A stretch of 64,000 bases of DNA. It comes from a virus. The first letter of the stretch is position 1, and the number at the start of each line of letters is the position of its first letter. Location of the stretch: positions 1 through 64,000 of IMG/VR virus record IMGVR_UViG_3300047471_000541; one strand, 5' to 3'. Made by a program: the position numbers and the translations under genes. Below the pieces are notes generated by a model. The model saw nothing but the letters and a program-made list of their open reading frames with translations. It was not told where the DNA came from and did no database searches. Shown one piece after another: positions 60,801 through 64,000 of the stretch.

Positions 60801-61572
60801 CCGGATCAACGCCCTGCCACTGCCACGGAAGTCCTTTGGCGACCTTGTACTGGTCGCCGGTTTTCATATCGGTTCGCAGAGGCAAACCCTCAAACGGATC
60901 GGTCAACTTCGGTTCGAGCGTGGTCGTCGGCCCCGCCCGCTGCTGATCCCTTAAAGCAGCCGCGCGCTCGAACTTGTCAGGGCTTGATCCCGGTGGTGGC
61001 GACAAATCTTGCGGTGAAATAAAATCGTCGGCAGGCTGTCGCGTGACCGGCTGGAAACTAATCTTCTTGGGGTTACCCGTTGAGTCGTAGGCGATGTTGT
61101 TGCTCTTGTCGTACTGCGTAAGTGGCGAGCCTGTATCGTCAGTGACCGCCGTTACCCCGCCATTGGCCTCTCGATAGGTCGGCACTCCGCGCGAGGCCAG
61201 ATCGGACGCTTGCAGTCTGTTTGCGCGATCTGTTTGCGCTTGCGCCGCGCGAGCTGCGGCCTGCGCTGCCCGCTGCGCCGCAATCTGGCCTTTCTGTGCA
61301 CGACCAGCCGCGAGCTCGTCGACAATCGGTTGGGTATCGACGTTGGTCTGCTGGAAGTTCTGGATCTGAGCAACCGGAGTGGCCTGCGCGACATTCGGTC
61401 CTGCCAAATCTACGTCGCGCGTGGTAATTCCGCCCGTGTTGGGAACAGTCGCTCCGGCTAAACGCCCCTGCGGCCCAGTTCCGTAATACTCATACGGCAT
61501 CGTCGGCGGCGGAGGAGGAGGCGGCTGCTCCTCCTGCGTGTAATCGCCTACCTCATCGAGAGGATTCGCCAT
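45838..61572 (-). CDS. Giant polyvalent protein, 5244 aa, multi-domain, probably injected
   Basis: One uninterrupted frame of 15.7 kb. Visible parts: Pro/Gln-rich N-terminus; SVGTDKGEVLIPT block near residue 475; Gly-rich hydrophobic region near 625-670; Pro/Thr-rich linkers to 1450; DdrB-like ParB region with KLGGHRRHY near 2000; SF2 helicase with GPGAGKT (about 2747), DEAQ and QNIGRVNR motifs; zincin with HEFGH near 3403 and YEFFAESFAQYL after it; LPD-type block RIDIPSF near 3836; TGT/DpdA-like TIM barrel with FVDSGAF (4026) and HLLGLG (4154); a C-terminal module with one membrane segment near 4979. This is the polyvalent-protein theme: enzymes carried in the virion and released into the host. 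Confidence 0.75.
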   Translation of the reverse strand: MANPLDEVGDYTQEEQPPPPPPPTMPYEYYGTGPQGRLAGATVPNTGGITTRDVDLAGPNVAQATPVAQIQNFQQTNVDTQPIVDELAAGRAQKGQIAAQRAAQAAARAAQAQTDRANRLQASDLASRGVPTYREANGGVTAVTDDTGSPLTQYDKSNNIAYDSTGNPKKISFQPVTRQPADDFISPQDLSPPPGSSPDKFERAAALRDQQRAGPTTTLEPKLTDPFEGLPLRTDMKTGDQYKVAKGLPWQWQGVDPAIRDQRMQEAKDKAIAKTSQLIGKKLTLDQADLVAGTAEHKQMMKELTASVPALQDPRLEGADRDTILKAINTHFDSEYAQPQANETNGWFSKDLSPAATQLRAHIDQRKADAIDTANGLYDLKDKLGDLSDRVQAGRDQERAALDTLMAHQQGQPGPLDQPPRTSSTGQPDQPQVTPQQQAIEAARIQPNYGPQQAAGMTAPGNIDYNTRPRVPNADGTTSTVKSISVGTDKGEVLIPTIADDGHEMSHDEAVAQYKQTGKNLGTFVGPESANAFAEANHDKMGTPDVFPSGKPYAVDSQDNVHFNPKDIAGSMAQAAKDGVIDPDRYAQVKPQLDAIQKATDDRNKLIAAAGDNPELKAMLNGAVKGSAFAAGFPVGAGIGGEIGALGGPLDWATIPIGATVGGLISGGIAQHTAGALIRKLGDYNDTIHSLSASSDLHPNYDLAGNLISFGAGAFTKGASKAISGGVEAIGGKLAGASAAEGTTAEAISNNFRRAQAINKAAAAGDPVSAADQAWASKTMAAQDPASVAARYANGIARSYYGSGGGLWNTVQNLKEDAAIRTAASASDADPGAVRAAVAKAIIGKVGLAAATNVAVDTIINEGMHAAGLQPQGETWQNAGAAALLGAFAAGHGLEFEGYNKTQVGDIVMRGKARMDNGIGLNENLTPQMEAQMAASFGNDPDGASRLASMRKPLTPKEVEVYEGFGRRMLELQRTGQLPMDPNTVEVSARQALQGGQPIKNTTVDIRGGEAPPVEKGPATPVTPTIGAGEPTNVPSEQQGAGQGQGPVQQTQPTGKPESTPRTITQPVDADAGAGGGITPAPVVTAGPTTTAGAGTTGQPVGGAGGGTTTAPGATVAPGGQAPVPAPEAQPGQETAQPPAVPAVDTHAVGDHITIDKGKWAGRWRVDGVDGGHTVLTNPENGEQTVLPTADINFNIGRGKIAVERAGAPEPAPVERPPTAEVPEPTPPAEAKGEAPAHTEILDKGDTVYWDRSSHSPELKDKAAPTFLDTARAKVLSVGGKHYAVPHALSGENSRKVDLDALLDVTNNTGDPAILHSKDITSVTPAEVQRSGDGWKIVKKGSVVYGKPKAEAPAEEAPKVATPQELYQKQTDAFNAYKALAHLLSTDPKRVAAWDAYQAAKAEFQKAAEKHGAPPEKPKGKPAPRKGENWLTKPFRTKAEADEFAAERPGTWVEPVTIDGKPAGYHVKFDPTVGPKPPEAPAKVTYSVVPAQDGFEVHDSTGVNHGYFSSKEGANNKIAELEKGAQPPSRGTGPETLPPTETPPTTGEGEPGVGGPAEPDNALHRHAEAEKIVQEYHDALPRGIRVSKLSGQSVPLTRVAPDKIPGGGIGARFTKSTGALDIVYAPEVVADTLDIATENQITLGKTPEEARAIALSAFERGMAGEAGHIREIIISGANVDKDRERVWKELNPRIKALMPEVYNWTGPKHFRDIVMAAEFQRMRFQLAHGIIPEEADFEPEAWAKLLPFLQEPETPWIEARLRAMDDLTKQDTELPFRSDDLNELYQFHAKKEDLSDSEAQQAVLEDALDGYDTVEEAVAAVDTAPPDYVHTTGTDHELSLDAFREAVELAKEQENDPKPVVIAPKPQIVSKVPRRPPTVPKEIGGPGPISDTDISQAEVIPSHEGSGDLGHEYIQMPNGDQIAVTYMLVDSRMVVDNPENEQPDASFKETQDYLLQTTGERTDNKPGYDRRFPFTKDPSFLQGPGVAVFVEGRYMKLGGHRRHYRDLIERAKYEEELPKRIEAFGINKQFVKDMQDAGGWPYLMAVVDDILEPEQEAAIGRVLNTTLEQPKIEEFEAISAARQLTPETLDTAGHLFERDLNKPPLTALKEAAAEDLVNAMFKDGALRETDRSKFIADNGGFTEQGAKFARLVLVGHIIDDVETLQLVNKTKALNKMINGLASLMTMKRRGQDMTKFTAMLKMEQERAKLGIKPIQYLQDLEQNLFDRRYLDIEAIFEWFHSFETPQAKKAFQKAVNDYFPLEKGAEDLMSQNIDLGEGLIRDKNLKTLSMMQPGKFGGMTAEERVLQALKKKEDSGKKLTPAEHDLRLKYEKKLGQKLLIDPNKTPRKLQESEDEFPLDEKPPEPKRAVLGGQSELDILAPGIDKSGQQTLFMQKPKLMAVPQPPKYPPTVTGEPFSEHIQKRDQYWDQLKNWASQIPENAPIVFTNPERPNNVSVVTPVVPRTETALESKVPGALIRPTKAGQWRTTTFHRPMVPQLTDQMVMKMQPGDWTPSGHDEHDSRIDAVLSATRLYPKYSPEVLFMAKPVKGAKQTDSLPGMDNLPEIVWKEGAIQEPEEGEEPPGEGEHVIRHWDGLSKSTGVSYSISEVQPSVFAIHFFNPEGGGADAIGEQSTFNDAKKAAETHLAMWKADNKNRPNRRESYKLEGPKAKESKDQGELFTGEKVEKPTGEKSKPVSLVMNRSGMTQKSRVQFLPERFKKIMKPHQQWGANLALWAFDGGTGFLNNDGPGAGKTVQQLAVGQVMANTKALPYDPEKNNYSKENGLSPKRRPLKQGMVHATLIVTENERIVHNAFAKDAEMLGIDAWRYRGDEVKPDRVYLATYNDVRSGLVKKGTFRTIIFDEAQGLRNAGYETAQALAGSDLSSVAQHVMYATATPFDKPEQIVYLAPLVGDAAVQEVYGSLGITWKRSVNPETGEVDIRFKYPDNITAQDIERVKEAIFDELTRNGKMISRNVPMDNVEVNFVEVPISDEAFIHADAMYRRIYEGVKVKSAQNAGGVAGMTVRAYLENQKIPAVIKKVQESTKKGNQVIVFASRIKEGTAGSYQQGIEGTLDKIHASLEKIYGKNTIGRVYGGDNKRSLRDIDRFQRNEIKVMLGTPNSAGTGINLDDIHGGVPRDLIIVTAPLSAIEGIQNIGRVNRLTTKSKAHVEFLFVDHPVDTWNIDIFAHKLVTLSAMVSGDLKNLKPLSQRTAEIKLNDDAVAVMTVFKREPQFQRIMRQMRTGEPGYISEQEARERLQSPNEAVRKDAQDKADKFFKDIQDETDRQRNNANQMSEDEIMELVDDPAKFSALSPGHAYLQHELEQFVKENTIFPTHAEMIRALAAQMKGEFLQRIDFASNPRMKALGTGGGTYGGRGSLTLQRGKKKARHNAILSNDKGKVFLHEFGHVAYFVLLTVPERRAVARLYAKLGGRSGTQAYFVQGTPQASTSKSRYYSNNVYEFFAESFAQYLYDKRVPGEILARLHDRVIAQYKRNFEMMRRRKDITRESGLLAIYEKGLDLKKEAKHIDYSYPDRSSLLLSTNPPKGLSRRETELWLRHKASIYNSLAGIRPQVLKPPAQGAAKFSTVQEYVTPRARPLPSGTEAIAPYAGQLALTGQKLPKSMGGAITPGQDRPIATETEKGGNVKHHFYILPRKGGGYALYQRTIGVPGQNMWTLYQRTGSLRKAPYDEVIGELRRTLLAGAGQGSRSVWHPYTPPEGEEAPPETMGMQQPRGKKKYASEITSAEGVGVRGEGGEVGEGASLRQPGEIARQGETQKGQGEIATGRGGGVPLRYDPSFKQPQPVSDEKLAAALTSNKAPLVGANRTLPKGTPVSVRIDIPSFLRSGTYAQTVHAPKLGKNIGYDSIVRLDGPVSFTVREGTSAKIRDQLISKAPIAAAEGKYNPDRALPSDINDLSKWTPLGFDPLEHSYFYDKTNDEPVVRADEAISVGNTVYVRNPVHGSRLEFLYMQAPKTPVTAFKSGANTDSIIDAYRNTKSNIGVDIQSAQPRHITKLADYAQAGGKVFVDSGAFGVKRRGGTVDFDKVFEKYSSLVEQSGNSAGNLSLVMPDVLGEQDTTLKLLDHYQAEIKKFIASGARAILPAQNGKLSLSEQYAHYKEKFGPNIAIGIPSNMDATPKQDVLRFFKQSQPTSVHLLGLGETKPNDKYLRALKLVSPRTQLSIDATWHRARVGQSRPITEKRADLKLDKADYTELFAEVFHDKWTPENPKEIKALAESFTFGGPAPVAAIAKAIKEGRLPEYLEHEAAFGDDNALLHAMDKYSMKLAELRYGRDLTREAIEHVVRTEDPNDPSRIGIPNEFTLGMLSPAQRKKLRGVFATVSKGSGLDWAKGALSDVAGLAPTSKGGMHLQAANDVREFLGERNRQAEIAKRKIQPSFPAKGGSWRMFVKMGADRTDIPYEYHPGTEFAHAMSTGKPVRPRGTIPSMVTPAGRKLEAALLARGHTQEEVNKMTPDQALDILYPPELDAAAKLYKELLDDRIRQAERADAPLSSVKQHYFPGYWTVQSRRAFNQAIDEILTDKEKEKFDANNTSEAKMAEIRARVKELIAQNSDKGSDQGWMSAFAKHPLKGPEKFRHEMVFTDKLTAEKFGLEPTMPNPADAIMAKLHELDQSIMANKIIQRWTEEGNMKIIPPTAKPPDGWREFPDPFGKVWAKSADYGLNLVGKRIVPNEYADIIENYLSDSLYESRYFGKPFGAWMAFANLLNQTQLGIGSAFHAGFTSMEAQISGLARLLQEVYGVMRGNRTMGDLGSVLKEQPTAMYSVPKAGDAVLNAYVSKTPSQDPRINQVVRAAELAGAGVSIEKGLRTDQIDAAYKDFYSGRKIRAAVRSPVALIELMAKPIMDFLVPRQKLGVFAHEAWRIIDMNPGKTLEELAPQFSMLWTTIDARLGQVQYKRLFGNNVAKNVLQMFVRAPGWTGGTILQLGGAVKDAGNFFKEWHDTGSLPKDLPPRTAYAISLVLMTAVMNAALTYLFSGKKPEGQDYWAFRTGREDEHGNPERFVLPTYMKDLYAYGKHPGETIMNKTHPAISLFGEIIKNRDYYGVQVRDPDASVIKQAYQSGKHIISAFQPFWWRGSQRAKERGKGFPEKVLPLVGVMPAPRALTQTPAQAELDAYYKTHNPQEGITPEQFEIQKGKRDLVSKLRRGEAPDITKAINTGVIHPRDISQLYKRARLGPIASAVDRLPLAEAEKVYALAEPREREQMTSILERKRAGSYRRGGGRTMFTGF

Positions 61573-61575
61573 GAT

Positions 61576-63135
61576 TTACACGTACTGGTCTGGTGGAGGC
61601 AACGGTGGTGGAACGTAAGGAGTTCGTTGAGGTGCGCCCCCGCCCAAAAACGCTGCCGTCGTCTGGTCGGTTTTGTTTATGTCCAGCTCCGGCGAAGTCT
61701 CGGTTTTCGCTATCGCGTTCTGATTGGTCGGCGTTTCAATGTCCGCCGCCTGCCGGTTGGAAACTCCCGCTGGCGTGGAACCGCCAGCCGACGCCTGAGT
61801 ATTCGGCGCGGCAGTCGGAACTGAACCACGGAAAGGAAGAACGACACTCCCCGCGTTAGCAGGTGGCGTCACCAGATTATCAATCGGCGCTTTGGGTTGC
61901 CCGCCATACTGCGGATCAGAAGGCAGGTGCGGCGGAAGAACGTCCGGCCCTTCGCCGGTTGCCGGTGGCATGAATCGCTGGCGTTCCTCGTCAGTCTGCG
62001 GCACACCCATTTTCACCGCCGCTGGACTGTGAAGCAGGTTATCGAAAAAGCCACCTTGCCCACGCGCCACCCGCTCCTGTGGCGTCAAATTTTCAATCGG
62101 CGTCATTACCCCGCCTTGGTTGAGGTAGCGGCTTTCGGGTTTCTTGTTGCCGTCGCCCACGCCAGCTTCACCCACGACTTTTCCAAGGTCAGGTTCTCCT
62201 GGTTTAATTCCAGCAGCGGCAGCGCCAGCAGCCATACGCGCCGCGTGATAATCGGGGTTCGGGTAAAACTCGTTGTTCGTGTGCAGGTAATCATGAACGT
62301 TGCCCGGGGTTCGATGAGCAATCACCGAATCCACGTTGTACGTTGCGCCCTTCGTTCCGTACACGCCTTCCTCGTCCCGCCACGGAACCGCCGAGCGCGT
62401 TTCAAAAGAGTTCGGACCAGTGATGACAACTCGGTGCGACCCCGGCTTGTTCGGATCGCCCATCGTGCCAGCTTCCACGCTCGGGAGCCGGTTGCCGTAC
62501 GGATCGCGGAACGGTCCGCGCTGATCAGCTCCACCGCCACCGCCCGCAACAGCAGCACCGCCGCCGGCAGTTCCACTGTTTATCCTTGCGGCTCGCGCGT
62601 CTTGGCCGGGATCATACCCGCGACCTGGACCGCCAATCAAAGTTTGTCCCTGCGGCGTCGAAGTCACCGCGTCCGCCGAAGGTCGTCCCGCGATAGCGTC
62701 GGCAGACAACGGGACACCCTGCACGTTGGCGACAGGCGTGCGCGTTCCGTTCCCGCTCGCCAGTTGCGCTCGACGCTGGTTGAGAGACGCCCCGCCAGCG
62801 CCGCCGCTTTCGACCTGCTTCAATCGCGCTGCCCACTCTTGGAGCTGCGGATCGGTGTGCATCCGGCTCGGGTCATTACTCATCCTCGCTGCGATATTGG
62901 CTCGCAACCACTTGGGATCATGCAACACATCGGTCTGCCCGTAAGCGTCCTTGTTCGTGGTGTACGCATCCTTGTTCGTGGTGTAGGCGTCTTTGTTTCG
63001 GTCGTAGGCCGCGTTGAGCCCCACCCCGCCACCGCCGATTCGTGGCGCTGGTGCTCCGCTGCCGCCCGCCGAGCTACTGGTTTGCGGAGCGTTCTCATCC
63101 GCTGGATCAATTAGCCGCCGTTGTCGTCGTGCCAT
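61576..63135 (-). CDS. Low-complexity Gly/Pro-rich virion protein, 519 aa
   Basis: I choose ATG 63135 (MARRQRRLIDPADENAPQTS), with AGAGGG six to seven bases upstream; an upstream ATG at 63153 and a TTG at 63171 are also in frame. Contains three tandem NKDAYTT/GQ repeats near residue 50, then long Gly/Ala/Pro-rich stretches and FFDNLLHSPAAVKMGVP. Probably an internal or ejection protein next to the giant gene. Only three bases separate its stop from that gene. Confidence 0.6.
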   Translation of the reverse strand: MARRQRRLIDPADENAPQTSSSAGGSGAPAPRIGGGGVGLNAAYDRNKDAYTTNKDAYTTNKDAYGQTDVLHDPKWLRANIAARMSNDPSRMHTDPQLQEWAARLKQVESGGAGGASLNQRRAQLASGNGTRTPVANVQGVPLSADAIAGRPSADAVTSTPQGQTLIGGPGRGYDPGQDARAARINSGTAGGGAAVAGGGGGADQRGPFRDPYGNRLPSVEAGTMGDPNKPGSHRVVITGPNSFETRSAVPWRDEEGVYGTKGATYNVDSVIAHRTPGNVHDYLHTNNEFYPNPDYHAARMAAGAAAAGIKPGEPDLGKVVGEAGVGDGNKKPESRYLNQGGVMTPIENLTPQERVARGQGGFFDNLLHSPAAVKMGVPQTDEERQRFMPPATGEGPDVLPPHLPSDPQYGGQPKAPIDNLVTPPANAGSVVLPFRGSVPTAAPNTQASAGGSTPAGVSNRQAADIETPTNQNAIAKTETSPELDINKTDQTTAAFLGGGAPQRTPYVPPPLPPPDQYV

Positions 63136-63136
63136 A

Positions 63137-63164
63137 AGCCGCCCTCTGCCCATAGAGGGCGGCT
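63137..63164 (-). promoter_or_regulatory. 11-bp hairpin covering the ribosome site of the 61576 gene
   Basis: AGCCGCCCTCT (63137-63147) and AGAGGGCGGCT (63154-63164) pair perfectly around a 6-base loop. On the transcribed strand the 3' arm holds the AGAGGG ribosome site and ends two bases from ATG 63135. Pairing would hide the site, so it may tune translation of the protein. Confidence 0.55.
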
Positions 63165-63180
63165 CTTGCAAGCAAAAAAC

Positions 63181-63396
63181 TTATTTCCCGATGGAAGGAA
63201 ATTTCGATTTTACTTTGGCACGCACCGCAGCCGCCACCGGTTTTCCGCTGCTCCGAGCCAGCGCATTTCGCGCGTGGCTCTTGTCCGGTATCGGATAACT
63301 CCCGCTCCCCGCTCCCTTGGGGCCACTCCCTTTTCCCGGCAACGCAAAATCACTCCTCGGGAGCGACTGCCTTCTCGCTGAACTTAGTTTCGCCAT
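63181..63396 (-). CDS. DUF6582-like small basic protein, 71 aa
   Basis: MAKLSSARRQSLPRSDFALP... YPIPDKSHARNALARSSGKP... KVKSKFPSIGK matches the pattern SARRxxLPxSDFALPG-YPIPDxxHAxNAL-R, then K-x-x-Y/FPSIGK, which I recall from phages and actinobacteria under DUF6582. ATG 63396 follows GGGGGTGATTAACA. The role is unknown. Confidence 0.6.
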   Translation of the reverse strand: MAKLSSARRQSLPRSDFALPGKGSGPKGAGSGSYPIPDKSHARNALARSSGKPVAAAVRAKVKSKFPSIGK

Positions 63397-63413
63397 TGTT
63401 AATCACCCCCTTT

Positions 63414-64000
63414 TCATGAGAACATCGCTTTGGCCAAATTGGGTTTCCGCACTTCCTTGAAAATTCCCTCCGGCGCCCTCGTGTACCGGCTCGCCCGCAC
63501 AATCTCTTTCATCCCTACCCCGATCGCTTCGGCGTCCCGTTTCACCTTGGAATTTCTGCCGTCCACCTGAAACATCTGCATCACACTCTCAATGTCCCCG
63601 ACGTCGAGCCGACCGTTACGGACAACCTCGGCCAGCGCGCCGATCCAAAGCGAACGGTTGTACTCGTTAGGTTCCCACCCGAACTGGATCATCGTGTTCT
63701 CTTTTCCGTGGCGGATGTGCTCGAAGTCCTCCTTCGCGTACACGCTCACCCCGGCTTTCAAGAGCTCGTCAATCACGTCGCCGCGTTCGTTCTGAATCGG
63801 GATCGTGTAGCAATCCCCGTAATACCTGGTCAGACTAAGAACACTTTGCGCCAGCGGTCCGGCATCCAGCCGACAAGGTTTGCGTACCTTTGCGACGAGT
63901 CGGGCAGGAGCGATGACGTCTTTTCCCTCGATCCTGCTTCCCTCGCTGTAACCGGCTCGCAGGACAATGACAACGTGATGCCCGAAGGCGTCGTCGTGCC
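63414..64000 (-). CDS. terL: Terminase large subunit, C-terminal 194 residues (partial)
   Basis: Open at the right edge. GHHVVIVLRAG, KVRKPCRLDAGPLAQSVLSL, YYGDCYTIPIQNERGDVIDE and IQFGWEPNEYNRSLWIGALA follow the order of the nuclease domain of phage terminase large subunits, where an Asp-containing strand, an E/Q-N-x-G turn, and a GWxTN-type loop recur. The ATPase half lies outside the window. Terminase cuts and packages DNA through the portal. Confidence 0.75.
   Translation of the reverse strand, partial: HDDAFGHHVVIVLRAGYSEGSRIEGKDVIAPARLVAKVRKPCRLDAGPLAQSVLSLTRYYGDCYTIPIQNERGDVIDELLKAGVSVYAKEDFEHIRHGKENTMIQFGWEPNEYNRSLWIGALAEVVRNGRLDVGDIESVMQMFQVDGRNSKVKRDAEAIGVGMKEIVRASRYTRAPEGIFKEVRKPNLAKAMFS

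Noticed and set aside
61897-63114. Long rightward frame of 405 codons
   Set aside because: It is antisense to the Gly/Pro-rich 61576 gene, Arg/Val-rich, and has no promoter or ribosome site; a by-product of codon bias.
1-64000. Lysogeny module or integrase
   Set aside because: No tyrosine or serine recombinase, excisionase or classical repressor motif was found in either strand's credible genes; the window may simply not contain it.

Overview
This 64 kb window is a segment of a tailed double-stranded DNA phage, most likely podovirus-like. It carries the C-terminal part of a large terminase, a portal, a major capsid protein that looks like the N4-gp56 family, a probable scaffold, a lysis enzyme, tail fibre and spike proteins, and a replication set. 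No ribosomal, metabolic, integrase, excisionase or repressor gene was recognised, and no complete tRNA, insertion sequence or CRISPR array was seen. No stretch longer than about 140 bases lacks a gene. The host is unknown. A Cys-rich motif in the 30362-31102 product resembles one I associate with Planctomycetes and Verrucomicrobia proteins, a weak hint of a PVC-group host.

Layout. A gene starting at 188 runs leftward off the edge. From about 230 to 9423 some 27 small rightward genes form an early or accessory block. Its units have sigma-70-like promoters (three near copies, TTGACT - 17 bp - GATAAG), hairpin leaders and a shared ribosome-binding leader close to AACGAAAGGAAACC before the start codon. 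Most genes within a unit are joined by ATGA or GTGA overlaps. The block contains a DNA-ligase-like nucleotidyltransferase, several zinc-ribbon proteins, a possible histone-fold protein and two micro-genes. A terminator at 9443-9474 closes it.

Everything from 9480 to 64000 runs leftward. Reading with transcription, from right to left: terminase large subunit (right edge), a small basic protein, a Gly/Pro-rich protein, one giant 5244-residue polyvalent protein (45838-61572), the portal, a possible Acb2/Tad1-type nucleotide sponge, a small membrane protein, an amidase fused to a chitosanase-like domain, then a promoter (40694-40722), scaffold, major capsid protein and connector or tail proteins, ending with two paralogous Cys-rich virion proteins near 30-32 kb. 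Next comes a replication and recombination module (18-30 kb): an SSB-like protein, an SbcC/Rad50-like ATPase, a J-domain protein, SF1 and SF2 helicases, a winged-helix replication protein, a DnaC-like loader and a PD-(D/E)XK endonuclease. Last, at 9.5-18 kb, are tail fibre, baseplate and spike genes, including an esterase-like alpha/beta hydrolase, and a SWIM zinc protein.

How it fits together (inference): terminase, portal, scaffold and capsid build the head. The giant protein is probably packaged and injected, bringing ParB-like, helicase, metallopeptidase and TGT/DpdA-like activities into the cell at the start of infection. The early block then alters the host, while the helicase, loader and nuclease set copies the genome with a polymerase that is not in this window. 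Functions marked as unknown were not recognised.
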